Positions 1-8,239 are shown, counted from the stretch's first letter. The stretch is DNA of 64,000 nucleotides from an uncultured Clostridiaceae bacterium (GCA_947577025.1 CANPTO010000003.1:1-64000), one strand, 5' to 3'. Made by a program: numbers and translations. The notes: a model not told the origin generated them from the letters alone.

Positions 1-1
1 T

Positions 2-811
2 TATATCATATCTAGGAGCTTTATATATTATATATGCATTTTCTAACATTTCTAAATAATTCAATATTGTATTATGAGTAACTTTCGTTCCTTGGCTTGT
101 TAAAAAATCAGCTATCTTTTTTGATGATATTAAGCTACCAGTATTGCTCATTAAAAATTTTAAAACTTTCTCTAATAAGCTGGCGTCTGTTAATTTGTTC
201 TTTTCTATAACATCTTTCATAAATACAGTATTATATATTCCTTTTATTGCATCATCAAATAAATTATAGTCATAATTTATTTTTATTATTCCTGGCATTC
301 CTCCATATTTCATATACTGATTAAATTTCTCATCAATACTAATATTACTTTCAAAGTTCGCAAATTTTAAGAATTCTTTAAATGATAATGGTAGCATTTT
401 AATTTCTATATACCTACCAGATAGATATGTTGATAATTCTGACGATAATAAATAAGCATTAGATCCTGTTATATATATATCACAATTAAAATCAACGGTT
501 AAAGCATTAACGCATTTTTCCCAGTTTATAACTCTTTGCACTTCATCTAACAATATATATGTTTTTCCATTGTTTTTAATTTGTTTTTTTATTTCTGTAT
601 ACATATCTTTATAATCAATTATTTTGTCAAATTCAAAAGACTCAAAATTCATATATATTACATTTGTTTTTGGATCTTCCTCTTTTAACTTATTCATAAA
701 CAATTTTAGTAAACTAGATTTTCCACATCTTCTTATTCCAGTTATTACTTTTATGAATTCTGTATCTTTGTAAGATAATAATTTATTCATATAATTTTCT
801 CTATTTATCAT
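2..811 (-). CDS. AAA ATPase with DUF4143-type C-terminus (partial, runs off the window)
   Basis: About 270 codons are visible from the ATG at 811; the C-terminus lies beyond the window. A Walker A motif (GIRRCGKSS) lies near residue 25-33, and a hydrophobic strand ending in LLDEVQR acts as Walker B. The later part (RYIEIKMLPLSFKEFLKF and a winged-helix-like tail) matches the AAA_14/DUF4143 family of about 380-430 residues. These proteins are common accessory ATPases in gut Firmicutes and Bacteroidetes and their substrate is unknown. The frame is open throughout. Family assignment is confident; the biological role is not known. Confidence 0.85.
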   Translation of the reverse strand, partial: MINRENYMNKLLSYKDTEFIKVITGIRRCGKSSLLKLFMNKLKEEDPKTNVIYMNFESFEFDKIIDYKDMYTEIKKQIKNNGKTYILLDEVQRVINWEKCVNALTVDFNCDIYITGSNAYLLSSELSTYLSGRYIEIKMLPLSFKEFLKFANFESNISIDEKFNQYMKYGGMPGIIKINYDYNLFDDAIKGIYNTVFMKDVIEKNKLTDASLLEKVLKFLMSNTGSLISSKKIADFLTSQGTKVTHNTILNYLEMLENAYIIYKAPRYDI

Positions 812-1275
812 ATTTCATCACCTACCATAAGTATATTCCATTTTTATGTCTTTGTCAAGTTCTGTTATTGCATTAACAAAACTTATTAAAATTATATGAT
901 TTTGTTAATTTATCGACATTTATTATATATATAACTTTGGTTTGTATTATCATAGTAAAGCTTTTTTTGATTCAACATATCCAATTGTATATTCTACACC
1001 AAAGTTGTTCTTCAAAAAATTTTGCATTCATCCAAGTAGTAATTTTTACATTGATACTACTAACAATTTTGCAATCTTATTGCTATTTATATATCTTAAC
1101 TCTCCAATTCTCTTACGTACTCTATAGTTTGGATTATATTTTTAATACTAAAAGAGATAAGTTTTACAAAACATTGCACAAAATTTCTTTAAAACTATTT
1201 CTTTTAGTATATATTTATTATATAATTAGTACTATAATTATCAAAATAAATTATAAATATGGAGAGTGATTTCTA
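812..1275. other. intergenic gap without a recognised gene
   Basis: 464 bp of very AT-rich sequence lie between the divergently arranged ATPase and recombinase genes. A frame of about 110 codons crosses the region but is low-complexity (Ile/Leu/Tyr/Phe) with no ribosome binding site, so I do not call it. The last bases carry GGAGAG, the ribosome binding site of the recombinase. Confidence 0.5.
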
Positions 1276-2250
1276 ATGATAAGTCGTGAAGATAATCCTG
1301 AATTTGTTAATTCTTTTTTAGACTATTCTATTACTATATTAAATAAATCCCCTAACTCTGTTAAGGAATATAATTATGACCTTGCTATGTTTCTTAAATA
1401 TATGAAAATTCATTTTAAAATGACAGATGAAAATGAATTTAATAAAATTAGTATTAATGATTTTGATGTTAGTTACCTAAATAGAATTACTTTAAATGAT
1501 ATACATGCTTTTGTTTCTTATTTGGCAACTAATAATCATAGCAGACCTGCTACTCGTGCTAGAAAAATATCTACTATTCGTATATTTTTTAAATATTTGT
1601 CGCAGAAAACAAATTTTATTGAAGTAAACCCAGCTCAAAATTTAGAAACTCCAAAACAAGAAAAGCGTATGCCTAAATATTTATCTTTAGATGATAGTAA
1701 AAAACTTTTAGACATAGCTAATGATGATGATAATAGAAATAAACAACGTGATTTTGCAATAACTACGTTATTTCTAAATTGTGGTATGCGTTTGTCAGAA
1801 CTTGTAGGAATTAATATAAAGGATATTATTTTTAGTGAATGCAAAATGACTGTTATTGGCAAAGGTAATAAAGAACGTACTATTTACCTAAATAAAGCAT
1901 GTATGAATTCTATAAATGATTACTTAGCTGTACGACCTAAAGAAGGTATTCCATATTCTTCTAAAAATGCTCTTTTTTTAAGTGAAAGACGTGAAAGAAT
2001 TAGCAATAGAACTGTTCAATATATTATAAAAAAGGAACTTCTTAAGGCAGGTTTAGATATTAATAAATATTCTGTACATAAACTTAGACATACTGCAGCT
2101 ACCCTTATGTACCAATATGGACAAGTTGATATTAGAGCTTTGCAAGAATTATTAGGACATGCTAGTATTTCTACAACTGAAATATATACTCATGTTAATA
2201 ACGAGCAAGTTAGAAATGCTGTTGAAAGCAACCCTTTAGCTAATATGTAA
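1276..2250 (+). CDS. tyrosine recombinase, XerC/XerD type
   Basis: A 324-residue phage-integrase-family recombinase. The N-terminal SAM-like core-binding domain spans about residues 8-115 and the catalytic domain about 135-315. All catalytic residues are present: R172 (GMRLSELVG), the beta-hairpin Lys in GKGNKERT near 196-199, H268 and R271 (HKLRHTAAT), H295 (LGHASISTT) and the nucleophile Y304 (IYTHV). Length and the absence of an excisionase or phage genes nearby suggest a chromosomal Xer recombinase resolving dimers rather than a prophage integrase. GGAGAG lies 8 bp before the ATG. A factor-independent terminator follows directly, so it is probably monocistronic. Confidence 0.88.
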   Translation: MISREDNPEFVNSFLDYSITILNKSPNSVKEYNYDLAMFLKYMKIHFKMTDENEFNKISINDFDVSYLNRITLNDIHAFVSYLATNNHSRPATRARKISTIRIFFKYLSQKTNFIEVNPAQNLETPKQEKRMPKYLSLDDSKKLLDIANDDDNRNKQRDFAITTLFLNCGMRLSELVGINIKDIIFSECKMTVIGKGNKERTIYLNKACMNSINDYLAVRPKEGIPYSSKNALFLSERRERISNRTVQYIIKKELLKAGLDINKYSVHKLRHTAATLMYQYGQVDIRALQELLGHASISTTEIYTHVNNEQVRNAVESNPLANM

Positions 2251-2263
2251 AATTTAAATATAC

Positions 2264-2299
2264 AGCCATTCTTCCCTTATTATAAAAGAATGGCTTTTT
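2264..2299 (+). terminator. intrinsic terminator after the recombinase
   Basis: A perfect 10-bp stem AGCCATTCTT / AAGAATGGCT with a 12-nt loop is followed by TTTTT. Confidence 0.85.
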
Positions 2300-2432
2300 G
2301 CTTTCGTTTTTAGTATTTTAAGTGTTATTTATAACATTTGCTTGATTCTATATTTTTTGTAATAAGTTTTATTATTTCAATCTTTTTAAATATTTTGATT
2401 ATATCTTATTTTTAGCTAATTTTAAATAATAA

Positions 2433-2726
2433 TTAAAGTATTGGAATCTCTATTTTTTGCCCTTCATATATATAACTGTCACTTAAATTGTTTAAGTGCT
2501 TAATATCTTGTATTATTTCTCTTACATTCTTATTTTCATAGTATTTATTGTTATTTTGTTCAGTTAATGCGATATTCCATAAAGTATCACCATCTGAAAT
2601 GTATATTACTTTTGTTGCAGCTTCTCCATGTGAAAAAGTTTTTTCAGATAATAGTAATATAAATAATACAATAAAACTTGTAATTAACATAGATATCATA
2701 AATTTTTTTATATTTTTTATTTTCAT
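2433..2726 (-). CDS. YneA-like membrane-anchored LysM protein
   Basis: A 97-residue protein with a basic N-terminus, one membrane segment at about residues 9-28 and a single LysM domain at about 42-95 (GDTLWNIAL...NNLSDSYIYEGQKIEIP). Size and architecture match YneA-type SOS cell-division suppressors, which are usually divergent from lexA; no lexA is next to it here. LysM domains bind peptidoglycan, so it should act at the cell envelope. TAGGAGGT lies before the start. It has its own strong promoter flanked by an unusual inverted repeat, which suggests tight regulation. It could instead be another small LysM envelope protein. Confidence 0.7.
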   Translation of the reverse strand: MKIKNIKKFMISMLITSFIVLFILLLSEKTFSHGEAATKVIYISDGDTLWNIALTEQNNNKYYENKNVREIIQDIKHLNNLSDSYIYEGQKIEIPIL

Positions 2727-2774
2727 AAGTATACCTCCTAATTATTGCAAACATTGTTTTGCTATTGCTAATTT

Positions 2775-2828
2775 ATTATAACCAAACATTTATTTCTTGT
2801 CAATAGTTTTTAGAAAAAATGTTTGGTT
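2775..2828 (-). promoter_or_regulatory. promoter of the LysM gene with a 12-bp inverted-repeat operator
   Basis: On the minus strand TTGACA (2798-2803) and TATAAT (2775-2780) are 17 bp apart. A perfect inverted repeat overlaps it: AACCAAACATTT at 2780-2791 inside the spacer and AAATGTTTGGTT at 2817-2828 just upstream of -35, 25 bp between arms. It does not look like the GAACN4GTTC LexA box of Bacillus. Confidence 0.75.
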
Positions 2829-2881
2829 TTTATTAACATTAATTTAACTAGTAATGTATACACAGTAAAATATAATATTAC

Positions 2882-3466
2882 TCATATTAAAATAGGCTGA
2901 ATTTGCTGCCTATCTAATGCTTCCTCAAGAGTTTTTATAATTAAATTAGGCTCAAATACTAATGAACGTGGTTTTGTAATAGGGTTATCTTGTCTAAATG
3001 GAACAAAATAATAATTATTTCTGTTTAGTAACTTTCCTATATTTTCTGCACTTCCTGATAAACCATCATTTGTAGATACTGCAATTACAACTGAATTGCC
3101 GATTTCGTAAGTGAGATTTTGTTGCCATTACTACTGGAGTGTCTGTAATTCCGATTTGCTAATTTTGCTATTGTATTTCCGAGAACATGGAGCAATAAGC
3201 ATGATGTCTGTTAATTTTCTTGGACCTATCGGTTCTGCACCTTGAATAGTATGAATAATTTCTTGTTTTCCAGTAATTTGTTTAATTTTATTTATAAAGT
3301 CTTCGGCTTTACCAAATTTGGTATCTAACTCATATGAATTATAGGACATTATAGGTATTACCTCTGCCCCTTCCTCAACTATTTTTTTCATTTGTTCTAG
3401 TGTTTTATCAAATGTACAAAAAGAGCCAGTCAAACAAAAACCAACTTTTTTCCCTTCTAACTTCAT
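2882..3466 (-). CDS. dpaB: dipicolinate synthase subunit B, reading frame broken by three single-base insertions
   Basis: DpaB (SpoVFB) is the flavoprotein-like subunit of dipicolinate synthase, which makes the spore-core solute dipicolinate from dihydrodipicolinate. The N-terminus (KKVGFCLTGSFCTFDKTLEQ), AEPIGPRKLTDIMLIAPCS, the core and the C-terminal QQIQPIL match the family along its usual length of about 195 residues. The first frame stops at 3131. Removing one base at each of 3181, 3153 and 3101 restores one continuous protein (..APCSGNTIAKLANGITDTPVVMA..). Each extra base creates a zero-frame CGG before a glycine codon. Start chosen at 3466, 7 nt after GGAGGG. No dpaA is visible next door. 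Confidence 0.82.
3099..3181 (-). other. three CGG +1 frameshift sites in dpaB
   Basis: Minus-strand contexts are TCT[C]GGA (CGG at 3179-3181), AAT[C]GGA (3151-3153) and AAT[C]GGC (3099-3101). Brackets mark the extra base. After all three the net shift is a whole codon. Confidence 0.85.
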
Positions 3467-3516
3467 AAACATTCCCTCCTTTTTTTACTTTATATTATAA
3501 TATGAGTTTATGTTAA

Positions 3517-3824
3517 TTAAAGGGATAAAAAATAGAAAATTATTATATAATTTTCTTTTATTACTTTTCCATTTAGTATCTCTAATACTTTATCTGGTTC
3601 ATCTGCGTCGATAATGTCTACGTCAAAATATTTAGTCCATCCATGTTTTTCCATTAATTTTTTGTGTTTGTCTGTTGTATTTCTTGCTCCATCATATGCT
3701 GTATTACACTCTACAACTGTCCCATTTACTTTTTCTACAATTGCTTTTGCAAATTCAGGTCTTAAATAATTTTGATTTCCTTCTTCTCCTGAATGTAACT
3801 TAACTGCTACTTTTCCTCCTATCT
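3517..3824 (-). pseudogene. remnant of a DUF362 iron-sulfur-protein gene
   Basis: An open stretch with no start codon reads KIGGKVAVKLHSGEEGNQNY..VEKVNGTVVECNTAYDGAR..HGWTKYFDVDIIDADEP, closely matching the front part of DUF362 proteins (about 370 residues, 4Fe-4S ferredoxin-like). Only about 100 codons remain. The 5' end is cut exactly where the upstream Nudix gene ends (they overlap by a few bases) and the 3' end runs into unrelated sequence. The gene is therefore a deletion remnant. Confidence 0.75.
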
Positions 3825-4241
3825 TTTATTACTTTTATATTTTTCTATAAAATGTTTAGTTGGTGTGTATATATTGTTAGGTAAATTGTCTAAGTCATAC
3901 CATTTCCATTCATCTTCTTTAGTAGGTTCCATTATTTTTAAGTCTCCTGAGTATTTATTAGCAATTATTTGTATTGTTACATAATGCTTATTAGGCTGAA
4001 TATCATCTGAAACACTAAAAACTTCTAATTCAGAAATATCTAGGTTTGTTTCTTCTTTCACTTCTCTAATTGCTCCTTCTAATACTGTTTCATTATATTC
4101 TTGCTTTCCTCCTGGAAATGTCCAAGTATCTGGCTCGTGTATTCCTCCAGTGTCTTTTCTTGTTTTCGCTCTATGTCCTAGTAGTATTTTGTTTCCATCT
4201 TTTATCATTATTCCTAGTCCAATTTTTATTACATTTTCCAT
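3819..4241 (-). CDS. Nudix hydrolase
   Basis: A 140-residue single-domain Nudix protein. The Nudix box is visible at about residues 64-86 (GGKQEYNE...REVKEETNL) with the catalytic REVKEE core intact; the usual glycine near its end is Asn. Such enzymes hydrolyse nucleoside diphosphates linked to another group; the WTFPGGK approach and short length resemble MutT/NudI-like nucleotide-triphosphate or ADP-ribose enzymes, but the substrate cannot be told. Its 3' end abuts the DUF362 remnant, and it is 15 bp downstream of the ZIP gene, so the two are probably co-transcribed. Confidence 0.85.
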   Translation of the reverse strand: MENVIKIGLGIMIKDGNKILLGHRAKTRKDTGGIHEPDTWTFPGGKQEYNETVLEGAIREVKEETNLDISELEVFSVSDDIQPNKHYVTIQIIANKYSGDLKIMEPTKEDEWKWYDLDNLPNNIYTPTKHFIEKYKSNKR

Positions 4242-4256
4242 AATTTATTTTCCTCC

Positions 4257-5034
4257 TTATCCTAATGCTACATCTAAAATCATCATAATAACAAATCCTA
4301 TTGCTACTCCTATTGTTCCTATGTTTGAGTGTTCACCTTCTTGTGATTCTGGGATTAGTTCTTCCACTACAACATATATCATTGCTCCTGCTGCAAATGA
4401 TAGTAGGTATGGAAGTATTGGTATTACTATATTGGTTAATAATATTGTTATTATTGCTCCTACTGGTTCTACTATTCCAGATAGTGTTCCATATAAAAAT
4501 GCTTTTGATTTTGACATTCCTTCACTTTTTAATGGCATTGATATTATTGCTCCTTCTGGAAAGTTTTGTATTGCAATTCCAATAGATAATATAAATGCTC
4601 CTGCTACTGTAATTCCACTATTTCCGAGAATAGCACCAGCAAATGTTACTCCTACTGCCATTCCTTCTGGCAAATTATGAAGTGTTACTGCAAGAATTAG
4701 CATTGTTGTTTTCTTTAAACGTGACTTCATTCCTTCTGGCTTAGTACTTTCTAAGTGCATATGTGGAATTATGCTATCTAAAGTTAATAAAAATACTATT
4801 CCAAATAAGAAACCTATTGCAGATGGAACCCAGCCATTTTTTCCTTGTTCCTCTGACATGTTTAGTGATGGTATAAGTAGTGACCAAATTGATGCTGCTA
4901 TCATTACTCCTGCTGCAAAACCTAAAAGTAGTTTTTTTATTTTATTATTTATTTTATTTTTCATTAAAAATACCATTGCTGAACCTAACATTGTACCTAT
5001 AAATGGTATTATTAATCCAATAACTAACCCGCAT
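4257..5034 (-). CDS. ZIP-family metal transporter, start codon followed by a CGG frameshift site
   Basis: A polytopic ZIP (ZupT/GufA-type) divalent metal permease. Characteristic TM4-TM5 motifs are HNLPEGMAVG and QNFPEGAIIS, with His/Glu metal ligands; a short His-containing cytoplasmic loop lies between. The in-frame ATG at 4991 would cut off TM1. Upstream, AGGAAG and an ATG at 5032-5034 are ideally placed, but the next codon is CGG and that frame stops soon. Dropping one base (5031) gives MGLVIGLIIPFIGTMLGSAM, a full TM1 joined to the rest, 258 residues in total, the usual family length. Confidence 0.82.
5028..5034 (-). other. CGG +1 frameshift site at the second codon of the ZIP gene
   Basis: ATG[C]GGG: the start codon is followed directly by the extra C at 5031 and then a glycine codon that is in frame with the transporter. 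Confidence 0.75.
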
Positions 5035-5068
5035 ATAATTCTTCCTTTCTTTTCATTCTTATTTTTTA

Positions 5069-5509
5069 TTATTTGTAAAATGAAAGAAAGTTATTTAAGT
5101 TTTTCTCATGATATTCAATATTTTTTATCTTTTTTACAGCTCTCATAGTATATTTTGTTTTATTTTTTAGAATTATTTTTATCTTTTTATATACTATATC
5201 TTCATTTTTTATAATTACTTTTTCTATTTCATCATTATTTATAAAAACATAATTATCTATATCAATTTTGTTTTTTGTTAAAGTATCTGCAACTATTGGA
5301 ATAAGGCATATTCCTTTATCAAACTTATTAAATAAATATCCCATTACTTTTTTATTTCTTTTCATTTCAATAATTGCTCCAACTGCTCCAAATAACATAG
5401 GAAGTATTGATGGTTCTATTTGACATGTGAAGCAATAATTATATTCTCCATAGCAATCTACTTTTTTAAAATATTCTTCTAATTTTTCTAATGTATTAAA
5501 ATCTTCCAT
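5069..5509 (-). CDS. hypothetical protein, PH-like
   Basis: About 146 residues with no clear family. The N-terminal half has a short helix and a Cys-containing stretch (CYGEYNYCFTCQIEP). A hydrophobic patch follows (LPMLFGAVGAIIEM), then basic beta-rich segments (IEKVIIKNEDIVYKKIKIILKN) that resemble small bacterial PH-like folds. I start it at 5509, where GGGAG precedes the ATG; a GTG at 5539 lies inside the upstream dapB-like gene. It follows that gene by 19 bp and may be co-transcribed. Confidence 0.6.
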   Translation of the reverse strand: MEDFNTLEKLEEYFKKVDCYGEYNYCFTCQIEPSILPMLFGAVGAIIEMKRNKKVMGYLFNKFDKGICLIPIVADTLTKNKIDIDNYVFINNDEIEKVIIKNEDIVYKKIKIILKNKTKYTMRAVKKIKNIEYHEKNLNNFLSFYK

Positions 5510-5528
5510 TATAATATTAGCTCCCTTT

Positions 5529-6209
5529 TTAATTTTCACTTTCTTTTAAAAGCCTATCCAGGTCATATACTCCATTTGCATTTTTGTTTTTCATCATTAT
5601 TGCAATTTTTATTACGTCTTCTGCAAGTTCTTTAAAACCACAAACTCTACAATGTAAGTCTGCTACTCTCCAATCATTTATCAATTCATCATATTCTAAA
5701 AATGATTTTATTTCTACTTTTTTACCTGTTTCGTCTAATACCTTTTTAGCAACTACTTTTGCAGTTTCACTTGGTACTTTTTTTGTTTTATAATGTGTTT
5801 CTATTAGTTCAATATTATCATTGCAAGTTTTGGCATACTCTACAACTGCATCAATAAAGCTTTTAACATTAAATCTAAAATTCCCACCTCTAAATATTGG
5901 TATAATATTTGAAGCTTCTTCAAATGCTTTCATCTGTTCCTCTGTTAAACCTGCTGTTCCTATAATTAATGGTTTGTTCTTTTTTATGGCATAGCTTAGT
6001 ATTTTATCAAAGCTGTCTTTATGTGAAAAATCAACAATAACATCAAATTCTTCTTTTATATCATTTAACTGTTCATAATTGTAATAATTGCTGTCACTTC
6101 TACATATACCTGCAACAATTTCAGCAAAATCATTGTTTTTACAAATCTCTATTGCTTCTTTACCAGTTCTACCTGTTATTCCACTCCATAATATTTTAAC
6201 TTTTTCCAT
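5529..6209 (-). CDS. dapB: divergent 4-hydroxy-tetrahydrodipicolinate reductase (DapB-like)
   Basis: 226 residues. The Rossmann nucleotide motif GITGRTGKEA is at about 10-19. VIVDFSHKDSF, GTAGLT and the C-terminal substrate domain follow. DapB reduces the DapA product toward lysine/diaminopimelate, and its substrate pool also feeds dipicolinate synthase. The active-site region reads ETHYKTKKVPSETA where classical DapB has E-HH--K-DAPSGTA. The second catalytic His is thus Tyr and the PSGTA glycine is Glu. It is also shorter than typical (about 250-270), so its activity may be altered. No other lysine genes are adjacent. Confidence 0.72.
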   Translation of the reverse strand: MEKVKILWSGITGRTGKEAIEICKNNDFAEIVAGICRSDSNYYNYEQLNDIKEEFDVIVDFSHKDSFDKILSYAIKKNKPLIIGTAGLTEEQMKAFEEASNIIPIFRGGNFRFNVKSFIDAVVEYAKTCNDNIELIETHYKTKKVPSETAKVVAKKVLDETGKKVEIKSFLEYDELINDWRVADLHCRVCGFKELAEDVIKIAIMMKNKNANGVYDLDRLLKESEN

Positions 6210-6321
6210 TATTTTTCTCCTTATTTACTTATTATTATTTTATAATTAAATATTAGCACAGGCATAAATAAATATCAATAAAAAATATAATTTATATTCT
6301 ACTTATATTTTTTGTACATTA

Positions 6322-6351
6322 AAAAAGGAGCAAAAATTTTGCTCCTTTTAT
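6322..6351 (-). terminator. intrinsic terminator
   Basis: AAAAGGAGCAAAA / TTTTGCTCCTTTT hairpin downstream of the B3/4 gene on the minus strand; it could act in both directions. Confidence 0.75.
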
Positions 6352-6378
6352 ATCATATGCAATTTTAATCTTAATACA

Positions 6379-7035
6379 TCAAACAATAATGCTACTTATA
6401 TTTTCAGCATTTGCATATTTCGTTAAATATTTCTTTGCTATATTTACAGATTTTGCAAGACCTTCTATTCCATTAAATGAAATCAAAACTGTTAAAATCT
6501 CTTTTGAGTTTTCTGTGATCATCGCTCTTGTAGAATCACTTGTAGGACTTCCATATGCACCTAAGTCATCTACAAATACTGGTAGTTTCTCAATATTTAT
6601 CATTTCTTTTCCAATTCCTTGATATTTTTCTCCTTCTTTGCCAATTCTAAAGTTTATACTACCTTGTAAATTTTCTAAATCATATGAACCTACAGAATAT
6701 CCTGTTTCTATTGAAATTAAATTATTCGTGTCTACTACATTATTTATCTTATATAAGCCTTTTCCTTGTAATATTCTACGAATTAATGCTTCACTTGATA
6801 CTCTATAACGACTAGGCTCTTTACCTAAAATTTTGTATGCTTCTCGCGATGTTTTGATATTTATTTGCTCTGTTAGATTCTCTAATGTAAATGTTTTTTG
6901 AATATTAGTAACAATCTGATTATCAATATAATTCCATAATTCCTTATTTGTTTTAATCACATTAGTTTTATAAAATATACATCCTAAATTTACATTACAG
7001 TTATCTTTCAGTTGCTTGTCTATTTGAACTTCCAT
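6379..7035 (-). CDS. B3/4 domain protein (PheT-like editing domain)
   Basis: 218 residues matching the free-standing B3/4 family, related to the editing domain of the beta subunit of phenylalanyl-tRNA synthetase. The hallmark EAYKILGKEPSRYRVSSEAL is followed by YKINNVVDTNNLISIETG, LQGSINFRIGKEGEKYQGIG and GSPTSDSTRAMIT. These proteins may deacylate mischarged tRNA or bind free amino acids; the role is not settled. Its start overlaps the end of the ProB-like kinase by 35 bp, so the two genes are translationally linked. Confidence 0.85.
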   Translation of the reverse strand: MEVQIDKQLKDNCNVNLGCIFYKTNVIKTNKELWNYIDNQIVTNIQKTFTLENLTEQINIKTSREAYKILGKEPSRYRVSSEALIRRILQGKGLYKINNVVDTNNLISIETGYSVGSYDLENLQGSINFRIGKEGEKYQGIGKEMINIEKLPVFVDDLGAYGSPTSDSTRAMITENSKEILTVLISFNGIEGLAKSVNIAKKYLTKYANAENISSIIV

Positions 7036-8038
7036 TATTTAGTATCCCTCCATTTTCTATGTTATTTTTCACAATTGATTTTACTCTTTCTCTTAATGTT
7101 AAATTCTTACATACTCTAGTTCCTACATTCCTTTTTAATTCACCAATTTCAAGAATATGAGATATATTTTTTGCTGATATTATAAAAGTAATACCACCAG
7201 TTTTTGCAAAAGTAAGTGCATTTCCTAATTTTGAATACATTCCTCCACTTCCTACTACTGACTTTGTTAATTTTGTTCTTCTAAGATAATCACTGCCTTT
7301 ATCTACTGTTATTTCTCTTACAACTTCGTTATTACTATCTAAATATCCTTCTACGTTGGTTATTAGAAATAACCTATCTGCTTTTATTGCTCTTGCCAAA
7401 TCTGCCGCTAAAGTATCATTGTCACTAAATCTTTCATTTCCTTCATCAGCTAGCTCTTCTTCATAAACTGTGTCATTTGCATTTATTACTGCTAAAATTC
7501 TTTTTTCAAAACATTTTTTTATATTTTTTACAGCTATACTTCTTTTTAAGTCTGTTCTTCCAGAAAGTAGCATTTGTTCTGTAAGTATTCCATAAGCAAA
7601 AGCCTCATTTTGTATAATTCTCATCATTTCAGTTTGTCCTACCCCTGCTATTATAGATTTTTCTGCTGTTGTTAAATTTGCCTTTTCTAATAATTCTTTA
7701 CATTTAATATACAATAAATTATTGACTGTATTCCCTGTTTTCTCAAATTCATCTACTTTTTCTCTTAATTTTCTTGAAAAATCTATTTTCTCTTGCATTT
7801 TCTTATATTCTATATACAAAGTATTATTCTCTGTTTTTCCTTCTTTTTCTAATTTTTCTACTATTTGTTTTAAAATAGCTTTACCACAAGCCACTGCTCC
7901 ACTAATAACTATAACCACATCGTGTCCTTCATCAAAAATTTTCCTTACAGTTTCTAGTAAGTCTTTTAGGACATTTTCCTTTGCAGTACCATCTTCATTA
8001 AAAAGCGAAGATGTACCAATTTTTATAACATATTTCAT
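7001..8038 (-). CDS. glutamate 5-kinase-like amino-acid kinase with an inserted repeat
   Basis: 345 residues of the amino-acid kinase superfamily. Motifs of ProB are present: IKIGTSSLF, VIVISGAVACGK, IAGVGQTEMM, INANDTVYEEE, RFSDNDTLAADLARAI, LITNVEGYLD and VGSGGMYSKLGNA. ProB phosphorylates glutamate at the start of proline synthesis. No proA is in the window and the PUA domain is absent. Between the first glycine motif and GVGQ is an insertion of about 50 residues. It carries two similar copies (KLEKEGKTENNTLYIEYKKM and EFEKTGNTVNNLLYIKCKEL), not a standard ProB feature. Overlap with the B3/4 gene suggests a shared task in amino-acid metabolism. Confidence 0.7.
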   Translation of the reverse strand: MKYVIKIGTSSLFNEDGTAKENVLKDLLETVRKIFDEGHDVVIVISGAVACGKAILKQIVEKLEKEGKTENNTLYIEYKKMQEKIDFSRKLREKVDEFEKTGNTVNNLLYIKCKELLEKANLTTAEKSIIAGVGQTEMMRIIQNEAFAYGILTEQMLLSGRTDLKRSIAVKNIKKCFEKRILAVINANDTVYEEELADEGNERFSDNDTLAADLARAIKADRLFLITNVEGYLDSNNEVVREITVDKGSDYLRRTKLTKSVVGSGGMYSKLGNALTFAKTGGITFIISAKNISHILEIGELKRNVGTRVCKNLTLRERVKSIVKNNIENGGILNNGSSNRQATER

Positions 8039-8137
8039 TTTACATCACTCCCATAAATTATATTTTTATACAAAAAGAAAACACACAAAGCCTTTTATGC
8101 TCCCTGTGTTTAATTTATAACATCTATAAATACAATT

Positions 8138-8239
8138 TTACGGTCGTTTATCAAACACTAAAGAACACCAATTCATTTTTGGAACTGGTGGTGTAGGGAT
8201 ATTATTTGTCATATAATTTTGTTTTACTATAATATTCAT
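8138..8239 (-). CDS. 33-residue peptide gene of unknown function
   Basis: A short open frame with a strong ribosome binding site (AAAGGAGTAGG) 3 nt before the ATG-proximal bases. It encodes MNIIVKQNYMTNNIPTPPVP followed by KMNWCSLVFDKRP. The composition (Pro-rich centre, one Trp, one Cys) is not typical of random AT-rich frames. No leader-peptidase or modification gene is adjacent. It could be a signalling or leader peptide, or a small stand-alone protein. Confidence 0.45.
   Translation of the reverse strand: MNIIVKQNYMTNNIPTPPVPKMNWCSLVFDKRP

Noticed and set aside
937..1269. 110-codon frame upstream of the recombinase
   Set aside because: Low-complexity Ile/Leu/Tyr composition, no ribosome binding site, overlaps the recombinase ribosome binding site.
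1276..2250. Prophage or integron integrase
   Set aside because: No phage genes, attachment sites or cassettes nearby; sequence is Xer-like.
4150..5148. Long plus-strand frames opposite the ZIP gene
   Set aside because: Antisense shadows of transmembrane coding sequence; the minus-strand gene has clear motifs.
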